A stretch of 64,000 nucleotides of DNA, from NCBI GenBank assembly GCA_022180725.1, contig BQMO01000009.1, positions 1-64,000 on the forward strand. The letters run 5' to 3'. The notes beneath the pieces are model-generated. The model saw only the letters and a program-made list of their open reading frames with translations, ran no database searches and was not told the origin of the DNA. Within the stretch, counting starts at the first letter, position 1, and every line of letters begins with the position of its first letter. This DNA is from Phycisphaerae bacterium (GTDB lineage Bacteria > Planctomycetota > Phycisphaerae > Phycisphaerales > UBA1924). The translations under genes were made by a program, and so were the position numbers. Positions 25,576-34,502 of the stretch are shown one piece after another.

Positions 25576-27582
25576 GTGTCCCACACCGTCACCCAGTACG
25601 CGGTGCTGTACGACTCGCTGCGAAGCCGGCGGGCCAGGCCGGTCATCCACAAGGGGCTGGACCTGATCGCGTCGCGCGTGCGCACGGGGCTGGTGCACGC
25701 GCGCACCCGGGCGTCGTACCTGCTCGATCAGGCCCAGAAGACGGATCAACTCGCCCGCGAGTACCGGCACATGTCGGAGGGGGCCTTGGACGACGCCATC
25801 GCGCGGGCGCACGAACTCTTCGCCCGCGCGCGGCAGGACGCGGAGCGTGTGAGGCACGCCCTGGCGGCGACGCGCGAGGTCGCCCGGCGCATCACCGGGG
25901 AAGAGGCCTATGTCGTGCAACTCATGGGCGCCCTGGGGCTGTACCACGGGCGGATCATCGAGATGCTGACCGGCGAGGGCAAGACGCTCACGGGGTCCAT
26001 CGCGGCCCCGCTCATCGCATGGCGGCACAAACGCCTGCACGTGTTCACCGTCAACGATTATCTCGCGTCGCGTGATGCCGAGTCCCGCCGGCCCGTCTAT
26101 CGCCGTTGCCTGCTCGACGTGGGGGCCATCACGCAGGAACTCCCCCACCACGAGCGGGCCGCGGTCTATGCCCGGGGCATCGTCTACGGCACGCCCAAGC
26201 AGATCGTCGCGGATTACCTGCGCGATCAGATCAAACTCGGCGCGGCCAACACCCCATGGACGGCACGGCACCTGGTGAGCCAGGTCGGGTCGGGCGGCGA
26301 GGGGCTGAACCCGATCGTGCCCGGGCTGCGGGCGGCGCTGGTCGACGAAGCCGACGCGGTCCTGATCGACGAGGGGGTCGTGCCGCTCATCATCGCGCGC
26401 TCTCGCCGCGAGGACGACATGGCGAAGGTCTACCGCGAAGCGGCGGCCCTGGCGGGCAAACTCGACGAGGAGGCCGATTTCACGATCGACCATGTAGCCC
26501 GCAAGGTGGACCTGACCCGGCGCGGGCAGGACCGTGCAACGGTGCTCTTCGATGATTTGCTGGCGCACGGGGGCGAACCGATCTGGGCGGCCACGCGACG
26601 CGGGGAGGAACTTCTCCGGCAGGCGCTGGTCGCCAAGCACTGCTACCTGCACGGGCAGCAGTATCAGGTTGTCGACGGCAAGATCATGATCGTGGACGAG
26701 TACACCGGGCGATTCCTGGCGGACCGGCAATGGGAGCACGGGCTGCACCAGGCCGTGGAGGCCAAGGAAGGGCTGGAGGTCACCGCGGACCGTGAGACGC
26801 TGGCCCGCCTGAGTTTCCAGCGGTTTTTTCGCACATACCCGTTCTTGTGCGGGATGACGGGCACCGCGGCGGACGCGACCGGGGAGATGGAGGCCGTGTA
26901 CTCGCGCCCGGTCACGGTCGTACCCACCAACAAGCCCATCGCACGGGCGCAATACCCGCTGCGGGTGTTCCGGGCCGTACGGGACAAGTGGTCCGCCATC
27001 GCGGCGTCGATCGAGGAGATTCACGCGCAGGGGCGGCCCATCCTGGTGGGCACGCGGTCGATCGCGGCGTCGGAACTGCTCAGCCGGCTGCTGGACCTGC
27101 GCGGGCTGTCGCATCAGACGCTGAACGCGAACTTCGACAAGGAAGAGGCGGACCTGATCAGCAAGGCGGGGATGGGAGGCCCGGACGCGGCGATCACGGT
27201 GGCGACGAACATGGCCGGCCGCGGGACGGACATCAAGCCCGACGCCCGCGCCCTCGCCGCCGGGGGGTTGCACGTCATCCTCACCGAGATGCACGGGGCC
27301 AAGCGCATCGATCGGCAGTTCATCGGGCGTGCGGGCCGGCAGGGTGACCCCGGTTCGGCCCAGATCTTCGTGTCGCTCGAGGACGAACTCGTGCAGCGGC
27401 ACGCGCCGCTCCTGGCGCGAACGCTCCGGGTTCGTGTCCGCGAGGCCGAACTCAGGAACACGGCCTTGGCCGCCCGGCTCTTCCGGCTCGCGCAGCGTCG
27501 CAGCGAGGCCCGCGACCGGCGGAATCGCTCGGCCGTGCTCCGCCAGGACGACTGGATCGACAAGCACCTGCCGGGCGGATGA
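25576..27582 (+). CDS. short SecA-like DEAD-motor ATPase
   Basis: 668 residues. SecA motor motifs are intact: Walker A MLTGEGKT (130-137), DEAD box LVDEADAVLIDE (255-266), YTGRF in the pre-protein-binding region, TNMAGRGTDI and QFIGRAGRQGDPGSAQIFVSLED. The chain ends soon after motor domain 2, so the helical scaffold is short and the wing and the C-terminal zinc/SecB-binding tail of housekeeping SecA (850-900 residues) are missing. About 100 extra helical residues precede the motor. The gene begins two bases after the M50-HlyD fusion, at a GTG. It is probably a dedicated motor for that export cluster, not the cell's general SecA, but this is inference from context. Confidence 0.85.
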   Translation: MSHTVTQYAVLYDSLRSRRARPVIHKGLDLIASRVRTGLVHARTRASYLLDQAQKTDQLAREYRHMSEGALDDAIARAHELFARARQDAERVRHALAATREVARRITGEEAYVVQLMGALGLYHGRIIEMLTGEGKTLTGSIAAPLIAWRHKRLHVFTVNDYLASRDAESRRPVYRRCLLDVGAITQELPHHERAAVYARGIVYGTPKQIVADYLRDQIKLGAANTPWTARHLVSQVGSGGEGLNPIVPGLRAALVDEADAVLIDEGVVPLIIARSRREDDMAKVYREAAALAGKLDEEADFTIDHVARKVDLTRRGQDRATVLFDDLLAHGGEPIWAATRRGEELLRQALVAKHCYLHGQQYQVVDGKIMIVDEYTGRFLADRQWEHGLHQAVEAKEGLEVTADRETLARLSFQRFFRTYPFLCGMTGTAADATGEMEAVYSRPVTVVPTNKPIARAQYPLRVFRAVRDKWSAIAASIEEIHAQGRPILVGTRSIAASELLSRLLDLRGLSHQTLNANFDKEEADLISKAGMGGPDAAITVATNMAGRGTDIKPDARALAAGGLHVILTEMHGAKRIDRQFIGRAGRQGDPGSAQIFVSLEDELVQRHAPLLARTLRVRVREAELRNTALAARLFRLAQRRSEARDRRNRSAVLRQDDWIDKHLPGG

Positions 27583-27583
27583 C

Positions 27584-28105
27584 CTACGCGAGCACCGTAC
27601 CCATCTTCAGCGCGCGCCGAAGGTCGGTGATCTGCCCGCAATGCACGCCGTTGTGGAAGACCATGCGGAACGCCATGGCTCCCGGCGTGGACGTGGTCTT
27701 CCCCCAGGTGACGGGCTGGTCCAGGGCGTCGGGCGAGGCGCTGCGCAACGCCGAGGCCAGCCGAGCGGTCGCCGCGTCGAACACCTCCACACACCGCGCG
27801 AACCCGGGGTAGCGCGTCGGGTCGTCGGTGGGCGCGCTCGCGAACGAAACGGATTCCACGCCGAATCGTCGCGCGTCGCCGCGGTCGGCACCCTCGAGAA
27901 ACGCATCGGGCGGGATCGGCCCGCCGTCGAGCATGCCCGCGACGCGGTGCATCGTCAGCGCGAGGTGCCCCAGGCACCAGGCCAGGTGGTTGGGCAGCCC
28001 GGGGGCCTGCGTCGTGTGGTTCGCATCGGAAAATCCGGGGTAGAAGCGGGCCAACAGCGTGCGGCTCTGCTCCACCCCTTCCGCCAGGAGATCGTTCCGG
28101 TTCAT
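27584..28105 (-). CDS. DinB-family protein
   Basis: 173 residues, predicted four-helix bundle. The metal-site histidines of DinB-like proteins are visible: H in NHLAWCLGHLALTMHR and the pair in FHNGVHCGQITDLRRAL. Members bind Ni/Zn and include thiol-dependent transferases and DNA-damage-inducible proteins of unknown activity. A strong SD (GGGAGGAG) precedes the ATG. It meets the SecA-like gene tail to tail with one base between stops, and it diverges from the methyltransferase across 14 bases, so their promoters must overlap the opposite gene starts. Confidence 0.82.
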   Translation of the reverse strand: MNRNDLLAEGVEQSRTLLARFYPGFSDANHTTQAPGLPNHLAWCLGHLALTMHRVAGMLDGGPIPPDAFLEGADRGDARRFGVESVSFASAPTDDPTRYPGFARCVEVFDAATARLASALRSASPDALDQPVTWGKTTSTPGAMAFRMVFHNGVHCGQITDLRRALKMGTVLA

Positions 28106-28110
28106 ACGCT
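28105..28110 (+). promoter_or_regulatory. TACGCT, -10-like box 9 bases before the methyltransferase start
   Basis: TAnnnT overlapping the start codon of the divergent DinB gene. No plus-strand SD precedes the ATG at 28120. Confidence 0.3.
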
Positions 28111-28119
28111 CCTCCCTTC

Positions 28120-28932
28120 ATGCAGCGACACGTCGACTTCTACGCCATCCCGCGACTGTACGACATCCTCCACGCCGAGGGCACCGCCCACGATGTGCGC
28201 GTGCTTCGTCGCCTGCGACGCCGATTCGTGCCCGGGCGAATCGTCGGCGAAACGTGGCTCGAACCGGCGTGCGGGACCGCGCGGTACCTGCGCGAGGCGG
28301 CCCGCTTCGGCCTGCGAGGCGTTGGCTTCGACACACACCCCTCCATGCTCGCGTACGCGCGGCGTGTGCGCCGTCTCCCGCCACGTCCGGGGGTGGCTCG
28401 ACAAGGCCGCGTCACGCTGTTCCGCGCCCGCATGGAGGACTTCGACCGCGCCCACGCCGTGCCCCCGATCCACCTGGCCTTCAACCTCATCAACACCATC
28501 CGCCACCTGGCCACGGACCGGGCCATGCTCGACCATCTCGCGGCCGTCGCGCGCGTGCTCGCGCCCGGGGGGGTCTACATCGTCGGGCTGGGGTTGGCGG
28601 CGTACGGACATGAATCCATCACCGAGGACGTGTGGTCCGGCCGTCGAGGCCCGGTCCGCGTGTCGCAGGTGGTGCAGTACATTCCCGCGAGCGGCTCGCG
28701 CGGGGAGGGCGCCCGGGCCGAGCGGGTCATCAGCCATCTCACGGTGCGCACGGGTTCGCGCGATCGTCACCTCGACTCGACATACGCCCTGCGGTCGTAC
28801 AACCTCGCGCAGTGGACCGCGATCATCGACCGGTCCCCGTTGTGCCTTCTGGGCACGTCCGACGCCGACGGTCGACCCGTCACGCCGCGTGACCCGGGGT
28901 ACTTCCTCTGGGTGCTGGGCGCGCGGGGTTAG
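28120..28932 (+). CDS. class I SAM-dependent methyltransferase
   Basis: 270 residues. Motif I appears as WLEPACGTARYLREAARFG, followed by GVGFDTHPSMLAYA (acidic SAM-ribose contact), and motif IV/V around HLAFNLINTIRHL with VLAPGGVYIVGL. It starts with a DFYAIPRLYDILHAEGT segment common in small-molecule methyltransferases. The substrate is not evident. Its end overlaps the convergent 917-residue gene by four bases. The ATG has no SD, and a TACGCT box lies nine bases upstream. Confidence 0.85.
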   Translation: MQRHVDFYAIPRLYDILHAEGTAHDVRVLRRLRRRFVPGRIVGETWLEPACGTARYLREAARFGLRGVGFDTHPSMLAYARRVRRLPPRPGVARQGRVTLFRARMEDFDRAHAVPPIHLAFNLINTIRHLATDRAMLDHLAAVARVLAPGGVYIVGLGLAAYGHESITEDVWSGRRGPVRVSQVVQYIPASGSRGEGARAERVISHLTVRTGSRDRHLDSTYALRSYNLAQWTAIIDRSPLCLLGTSDADGRPVTPRDPGYFLWVLGARG

Positions 28933-31682
28933 CGCACCACCGCCGAACCGACAAGTCGCGCCCCGGTGTCGGGGTCTTCGACACTCACGACGATCCGTTG
29001 CCCGGTCAACTCGGAGGCCGCGTCGGGGAAGCGGAAGCGCTTGGTGGTTTGTCGAGCCGCGGCGAGATCATGGATCGACGCCTTGGCCCGCGGTCGGCCC
29101 GGCGCGAAGGCCGTCATCCGCAGACTGATGGGGGCTGTTCCGGTGTTGCGGAGGATCGCCTCGGCGAAGACGTCGTTCCCGATCGCGCGGGCCGTGACAT
29201 CCAACCGCAACCCGGGCGCGCCGATCATGACGGATCGGCGGACCCGGACCGGGCCGTAGTTCCGGTCGGACTGCACCTCGACCTCGAAGACGAACTCGCG
29301 CGGGCCGCCCTCTTCCACGGGGCTGAACCCGATCGAGAGAGGCAGCCGAACAACCTCGCCCGCGGCGGCCTGAAAGCGGGCTGTGCGCGGCGAGATGCGC
29401 CAGGTTCGGTCGCGCTCGCCCCGTTCACCGCCACCCGGCTCGACGACCGTGATGGTCCCCGCCATGGACGACGCCCACGAATTCGACAGCACGACGTGCC
29501 GCTCCTGCATCTGGCCCGTGGTGTCCAGCGTCGCGGGCTCGAGGCGCAGCAACGCAACAAACCGGCACCACGCCAGATCGATGCCCTCGATGAAGACCGG
29601 GGTGAGCGCCAGAGGGATGCGCACCCCGGGCAGAGCATGGTCCGAGGCGGGCGGCATCTCGGGGGCCGGAGTGGTGTTGCCGTAGAGATCGGTCACGGTG
29701 ATCGTGCCCTCGCCGAGAAACTCCGCGACCATCGCCTTCCCCGGCGCGGCGAACTCGCTCCACGCCACCAACGCGGGACCGTGCGATTCATCCGCCCCGG
29801 CGATCGGCGCGAGCATGAGGCAGCGGACGCCCGGCGCAATCGGAAACTCGCCTTCCACTCGCCGATACGCGAGTTGCTGCGCAAGCGTGCGCCACGCGGC
29901 GACCTCGGGCCGGGGAACCAGTTGGGGGCGGCGCGTTCCGACCCAATCCCATCCGCCCGCCAGGAGCACAGGGGTCGTCGCGGCCTTGGGACCAAGCCCG
30001 GCCCAGGCCTCGATCACCTGCCGGGCCAGGTGCGGCACGGTCAGTGACGGATGCCCCGACGGGATCGGTTCAAAGACCAGTCGCGCGTTCGCGCCATGGT
30101 CCTCGGCGACCTGTTCGCCGGCGAGACGCACGCCGTCGGGCTCGAGGTCCGACGGCACCAGCAGGACGAGTTCATGATCCGCCGCCGGCCAGGCGCGGTC
30201 GACGCGGCCGCCCAGGCTCAGGCGCGGCCCGGGGGCCAGGGCGGCGATGGCGGCGGCGGCGGCCCGGAGGTCATTCGCGCGGTCGGGGCGCCAATAGGTC
30301 GCGTCCGACCCCGCCCGACCGATCTGCCATCGCTGCGCTCGCGCGCCGAGTTTCTCGAACATCGCGCCCGCGTACGGACGCCAGGCGCGCGGGTCCGTGC
30401 AGAGTGCGGCGAGCGGGTCGAGCGGTTCGAGCCGCTCCGATCGCGCCAACCCCGCCGGCGTCTCCGGCAGGCTGAGCGTCACCTCGCGCCAGTCCGCCAG
30501 CAGCGCGCCCACGACCTCGGCGAGGAGCGCGGCCCGCGCCGCCACGTGCTTGGGTTCGAGCGAGGACGTCCAGAACGGCAGCGTGACCGTGCCCGCGCCC
30601 ACCCGCGCCGCCAAGGCGGGGGCGATGGGCAATGCCTCATCGGGAAGATCGTCGAGCACCACCCCGAACTTCGTCGGCGCGGCCGGCGTCGCGGCCGCAC
30701 CCGTCCGCGGCCCAAGCCACACCAGGTCCGTGTGCGCCTGATCAACCGTTCGCGTCGCCGTGGCGACGCGGACATTCACACGGTACCACCCGTACGCCGG
30801 TAGGCGCGGCTGCCAAGCCGTGTTGATCAATCCGGACCCGCCCGCGTGATCGTATCGGTCGACGACAACACCCGCGGCATCCATCGCCTCGCAGATCAGG
30901 GACAGTTTCTCCCCTGTCAGGTCGCGCACCTGCACCGCCACGCGGGGTGTCTCGGGTGACACGACCACCCCGCCGGGCACCGTGCTCGCCACTTCCACTC
31001 TGGGAAGTTGCAGTACCAGCACGTCGTCGAAGAGCGCCTGCCCGGCATGATCCTGGTTCCAGACATGGTGCGGCGGGGTCGCCGCGTCGCCCGTGGCCTG
31101 CTCGGGTTGGAGCAGTTGCAGTTCGATCTGAAGCCACGCCGCCGATCCACCCCGCCCGAGCACGTCGACCGAGAGCGTCCCCCATTCCTTCTCAAATCGA
31201 TTCGGACCGGCGCGGACTTCGCTCCCCGGGACTTCCCGCCCCGCGTCGTCAAGCAAGCGAACCGTCACCGCCGCACCCGCGTGGACCAGCCCGGCGGTCC
31301 GCACCCGGACCGACACGCGATAATCCGCGTTGGCGAATACGGGCACCACGCCGGTCGAGAGGAGCAGGGACGTGCTCCCGCCTCGTGTCGGGAGCACGAC
31401 CACCCCATCACCCGCGTACGGCTGGCCGCCGTCTTGCCGATAGACCAGACTCGCCAGGTTCCACGACGGAAACCCATGGCGACGCAGGCCCGACGGTTCG
31501 TCCTGCGCCCGAACCCAGTTCGCGGGTACTTCGCCGGGGTTGCTCTCCCGCTCCTCGAAGTCGAACGAATAAACCAGCCGACCGGCGGATTGCGGGCGCA
31601 TGATCTCCGGCGGAGCCTGCGCCAACGAGACCCCCGCCGCGAGCAGCGCGCACCAACAACCAAGTTCACGCCGGCACACCAT
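28929..31682 (-). CDS. large secreted hypothetical protein, last gene of the MoxR/ABC block
   Basis: 917 residues, unrecognised family. A signal peptide (MVCRRELGCWCALLAAGVSLAQA) is followed by a jellyroll-like domain (about 45-210). Then comes a long alpha/beta region that reads like a glycosidase-type barrel (FGVVLDDLPDEALPIAPALAARVG, strands separated by Ala/Leu helices). Beta-sandwich domains close the chain (LDVTARAIGNDVFAEAILRNTGTAP). It may bind or process surface polysaccharide; no catalytic residues can be assigned. It lies 37 bases after the ABC-2 permease, at the end of the ten-gene run, and overlaps the convergent methyltransferase gene by four bases. Confidence 0.65.
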   Translation of the reverse strand: MVCRRELGCWCALLAAGVSLAQAPPEIMRPQSAGRLVYSFDFEERESNPGEVPANWVRAQDEPSGLRRHGFPSWNLASLVYRQDGGQPYAGDGVVVLPTRGGSTSLLLSTGVVPVFANADYRVSVRVRTAGLVHAGAAVTVRLLDDAGREVPGSEVRAGPNRFEKEWGTLSVDVLGRGGSAAWLQIELQLLQPEQATGDAATPPHHVWNQDHAGQALFDDVLVLQLPRVEVASTVPGGVVVSPETPRVAVQVRDLTGEKLSLICEAMDAAGVVVDRYDHAGGSGLINTAWQPRLPAYGWYRVNVRVATATRTVDQAHTDLVWLGPRTGAAATPAAPTKFGVVLDDLPDEALPIAPALAARVGAGTVTLPFWTSSLEPKHVAARAALLAEVVGALLADWREVTLSLPETPAGLARSERLEPLDPLAALCTDPRAWRPYAGAMFEKLGARAQRWQIGRAGSDATYWRPDRANDLRAAAAAIAALAPGPRLSLGGRVDRAWPAADHELVLLVPSDLEPDGVRLAGEQVAEDHGANARLVFEPIPSGHPSLTVPHLARQVIEAWAGLGPKAATTPVLLAGGWDWVGTRRPQLVPRPEVAAWRTLAQQLAYRRVEGEFPIAPGVRCLMLAPIAGADESHGPALVAWSEFAAPGKAMVAEFLGEGTITVTDLYGNTTPAPEMPPASDHALPGVRIPLALTPVFIEGIDLAWCRFVALLRLEPATLDTTGQMQERHVVLSNSWASSMAGTITVVEPGGGERGERDRTWRISPRTARFQAAAGEVVRLPLSIGFSPVEEGGPREFVFEVEVQSDRNYGPVRVRRSVMIGAPGLRLDVTARAIGNDVFAEAILRNTGTAPISLRMTAFAPGRPRAKASIHDLAAARQTTKRFRFPDAASELTGQRIVVSVEDPDTGARLVGSAVVR

Positions 31683-31719
31683 GCCCCCAATATCGGCCCG
31701 GGCCCGGGGGGAACGTGAT

Positions 31720-33552
31720 CTAGCCACGCCGGCCCGTCGTCCGGGCGACCCGGTTCGCGGCGAGGCGGAGCGCGAAGAACGAAACCCCCGCGTACAGCAC
31801 GAGGTACCCGAAGAACAACGCCAGAAACGCCGGGGCATGCATCCGCGCGAACCCGTAATAGTCGAACCGGTTCGCCCAGTCCGACCCGTCCCAGTCCCGC
31901 ACCAGCCCGGTCGCCGTCACGATGGCCATGCCCAGGGCGTTGGGGAAGAGCGCCACCGCGAAGAGGGGCTCTTCGTTGCTGACGCCGATGGCCAGGATTC
32001 CGGCGATCATCGGCAATCCACCGAACACCCCAACCCAGAACGCGAAGTTCGCCGCCGCCGCCCGGACACTCTTGGAAAACACGGTCGAGAAGTACACCCC
32101 CGTCGCCGCGGTGGCGGCCAGGGGCGCCAGAATCGCCAGCGGCAACAGGATCATGATGAATGGGTTGACCTTCAGGCACACACTCATGAGGGCGAAGTGC
32201 GCCATGACGACCGCGGGGACGAGCACCTGTCGCCGAAGGAACCCCAGGTACTTTCCGACCACGATCTCCCACGCGGACAACGGCGTGCAGGCCAGGGCGT
32301 CCCAGGTGCGGGATTCGCGCTCACCCGCGAACTGCCCCGCGGACCCGAAGATACTCAGCAGGAGCGAGACTGACAGCCCGATGATGATCACCGGGTAGTG
32401 GAGCACCTGGGTGTGCAGGTTATCCCAGCCCGTCTCGATATACGCCCAGAGCAGCGCCGTCACCACGACCGCGCCGGCCGCCCACATCTGCCACGCACGG
32501 CGCACGATGGGTTGCTGGGCCTCGCGCCAGTACACCGGATTGTCCCCCACGGTGCGGCTCGTCGTGGGCAGCGGCGGCGGGGTGGACGAAGAACGAGCCG
32601 AGGGCGGCATGGCAGTGGGAATCGTCGCCCCGGCCTCCCCTTCCTCTCGCAACACCAGCCGCAGCCGAACCGACGCCGCACCGTACACCAGCGTCGTGTA
32701 GACCACGTTCAGGCACGCCGCCGACACCCAGACGTACGTGATGGGCACGCCGAAGGCCATCGGCCTCAGTTCGGCGTACATCACGCCGAGGGCGCCCGGC
32801 GAACTCCCCGCCGCGAAGAGAAACGGGTCGAACGCGACGTTCAGTTTCATGAGCAGCAGCAGCACGAGGGGGACGAGGCCCTGCAGCAGGATGAACGAGA
32901 ACAGCGCCGCGGCCGCCGCGGCGGGGGCGCGCTTCGCACCGATCGAATGGAAGATCGCCAGCGCCCCCGCGAGCACGGCCGCCGAAACCGTCAACGCCGT
33001 CGCCCCGAGCACGAACTGCGCCGTCAGCCCGCCATACAACCGGATGCCCAGCAGCACGGGCATGGACACCAGCGCCAGGATGACCAACTGCACCATGGTG
33101 GAGGCGAGTTTTCCGAGGATCACCTGCCACGCGCGCAAGGGGGTGGTCAACAGCGTGCCCAGAGTGCCGGCGCGTTTCTCGTCGCAGATGAGCGGGGCGC
33201 CGAAGATGATCGCCGCCAGCACCAGCGCGCCGTACTGGAACCACGCCATGACGTACCCGATCGTCGGCGCGATGTCCTGGAACTGCTGGACCTGCTGCAC
33301 CGATCCGCCGTACGACTCGACGCGACTCACGGTGTACACAAAGGCCACGATCCCGATCAGCAGCAGCGTGTACAGACAGCGGATGAGGTACGTCCCCCCG
33401 CGGCGACCGCTTAGCCACATTTCCTTGTGGAAGATCGGCCCGGGGATGGCCCAGGCGATGGTCGAGGGGCGCAGGGCCGCGGCGAGGCGCGCGGCAAGCG
33501 TCGGCCTCGGCGGGGCGAGCGCCGGGGCGGATCCCTCGGGCCTCTCGCTCAT
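31720..33552 (-). CDS. ABC-2-type transporter permease
   Basis: 610 residues with about twelve membrane segments in two halves. Each half has the ABC-2 signature that follows the coupling helix: ICDEKRAGTLGTLLTTPLRAWQVILGK (near residue 125) and FAGERESRTWDALACTPLSAWEIVVGK (near 425). The halves are joined by a Pro/Ser-rich cytoplasmic linker. It is therefore a fused dimer of the usual one-half permease and would need only one gene plus the ATPase encoded just upstream, whose stop overlaps its ATG by four bases. The cargo is unknown; relatives in MoxR-linked operons are implicated in envelope and gliding functions. Confidence 0.85.
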   Translation of the reverse strand: MSERPEGSAPALAPPRPTLAARLAAALRPSTIAWAIPGPIFHKEMWLSGRRGGTYLIRCLYTLLLIGIVAFVYTVSRVESYGGSVQQVQQFQDIAPTIGYVMAWFQYGALVLAAIIFGAPLICDEKRAGTLGTLLTTPLRAWQVILGKLASTMVQLVILALVSMPVLLGIRLYGGLTAQFVLGATALTVSAAVLAGALAIFHSIGAKRAPAAAAAALFSFILLQGLVPLVLLLLMKLNVAFDPFLFAAGSSPGALGVMYAELRPMAFGVPITYVWVSAACLNVVYTTLVYGAASVRLRLVLREEGEAGATIPTAMPPSARSSSTPPPLPTTSRTVGDNPVYWREAQQPIVRRAWQMWAAGAVVVTALLWAYIETGWDNLHTQVLHYPVIIIGLSVSLLLSIFGSAGQFAGERESRTWDALACTPLSAWEIVVGKYLGFLRRQVLVPAVVMAHFALMSVCLKVNPFIMILLPLAILAPLAATAATGVYFSTVFSKSVRAAAANFAFWVGVFGGLPMIAGILAIGVSNEEPLFAVALFPNALGMAIVTATGLVRDWDGSDWANRFDYYGFARMHAPAFLALFFGYLVLYAGVSFFALRLAANRVARTTGRRG

Positions 33553-34502
33553 TGCAGCGCCCCCGTGGTGAGTTTCAGGAAGGCGTCTTCGAGTTTCACG
33601 TCCTCGGGCTGGAAGGCGGCGATGCGGGCCCCCACGCTCACCAGCGCCTCGATCACAAAGTGATGCCCGTGGCTGCCGGCGTTCAGTTCGACCGCGAGGG
33701 TGCGCCCCGGCTCGTCGACCACCACGCGGGCCACGCGCGGGTCGCGCTCCAGCCGCGCCGCGGCCTCGCGCACCCCGCACCCTTCCTCTTCCAGCCGCAC
33801 CGCGATGCGTTCGCGGTGCCCGCCGGCCTCGCGCGTCCGGGCGTAGGCGTCCTCGATCGACCCGGCGTAGAGCAGTTTTCCCCGCTCGATGATCCCGATC
33901 GACGTGCACATCTCCGCCAGTTCCGAGAGGATGTGGCTCGACACCATGAGCGTCTTGCCCATCCGGCCCAGTTCGACCAGCAGGGATCGCATCTCGATGC
34001 GGGCGCGCGGGTCCAGCCCGCTGGCCGGCTCGTCGAGCAGCAGCACCTTCGGATCATGGATGAGCACGCGGGCGACGCCCAGCCGTTGCTGCATCCCGCG
34101 GGAAAGGCTGTCGACCAGCGCGTGCTTCTTGGCCGAGAGGTCGGTGAGTTCGAGCACCTGATCGACGATCACCTTCCGCCGGGCCCGCTCGATGCGGAAC
34201 GCGGCGGCGAAGAACTGGAGGTACTCATCCACGGTGAGGTCGTCGTAGACGCCGAGAAAGTCCGGCATGTACCCGATGACCTTGCGGATGTCGTCGCCGC
34301 GCGACGCCACGTCCAGGCCGCAGACGGTCGCGCTCCCCGCGTCGGGGGTGAGCAGGCACGCGAGGATTTTCATCGTCGTCGACTTGCCCGCGCCGTTGGG
34401 CCCGATGAACCCGAAGACCTCGCCCGGGCCGATGTTCAGCGTCAGCGCGTCGAGCGCCGTCAGCGTGCCGTACCGCTTGGTCAGCCCCTTGGCCTCGATC
34501 AT
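33549..34502 (-). CDS. ABC-2-type transporter ATP-binding protein
   Basis: 317 residues. Walker A GPNGAGKST, signature LSRGMQQRLGVARVL, Walker B VLLLDEPASGLD, and switch histidine in SSHIL are all intact in residues 1-210. A C-terminal 100-residue domain (LEEEGCGVREAAARLERDPRV...) of the CcmA/NatA type follows. It energises the permease encoded next. The ATG at 34502 and the stop overlap both neighbours by four bases, so three genes form one translationally coupled set. Confidence 0.93.
   Translation of the reverse strand: MIEAKGLTKRYGTLTALDALTLNIGPGEVFGFIGPNGAGKSTTMKILACLLTPDAGSATVCGLDVASRGDDIRKVIGYMPDFLGVYDDLTVDEYLQFFAAAFRIERARRKVIVDQVLELTDLSAKKHALVDSLSRGMQQRLGVARVLIHDPKVLLLDEPASGLDPRARIEMRSLLVELGRMGKTLMVSSHILSELAEMCTSIGIIERGKLLYAGSIEDAYARTREAGGHRERIAVRLEEEGCGVREAAARLERDPRVARVVVDEPGRTLAVELNAGSHGHHFVIEALVSVGARIAAFQPEDVKLEDAFLKLTTGALQ

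Noticed and set aside
24520..27567. 1015-codon minus-strand open frame opposite the M50 and SecA-like genes
   Set aside because: The opposite strand holds intact HEAGH and SecA motifs; this frame shows no domain and no ribosome site.
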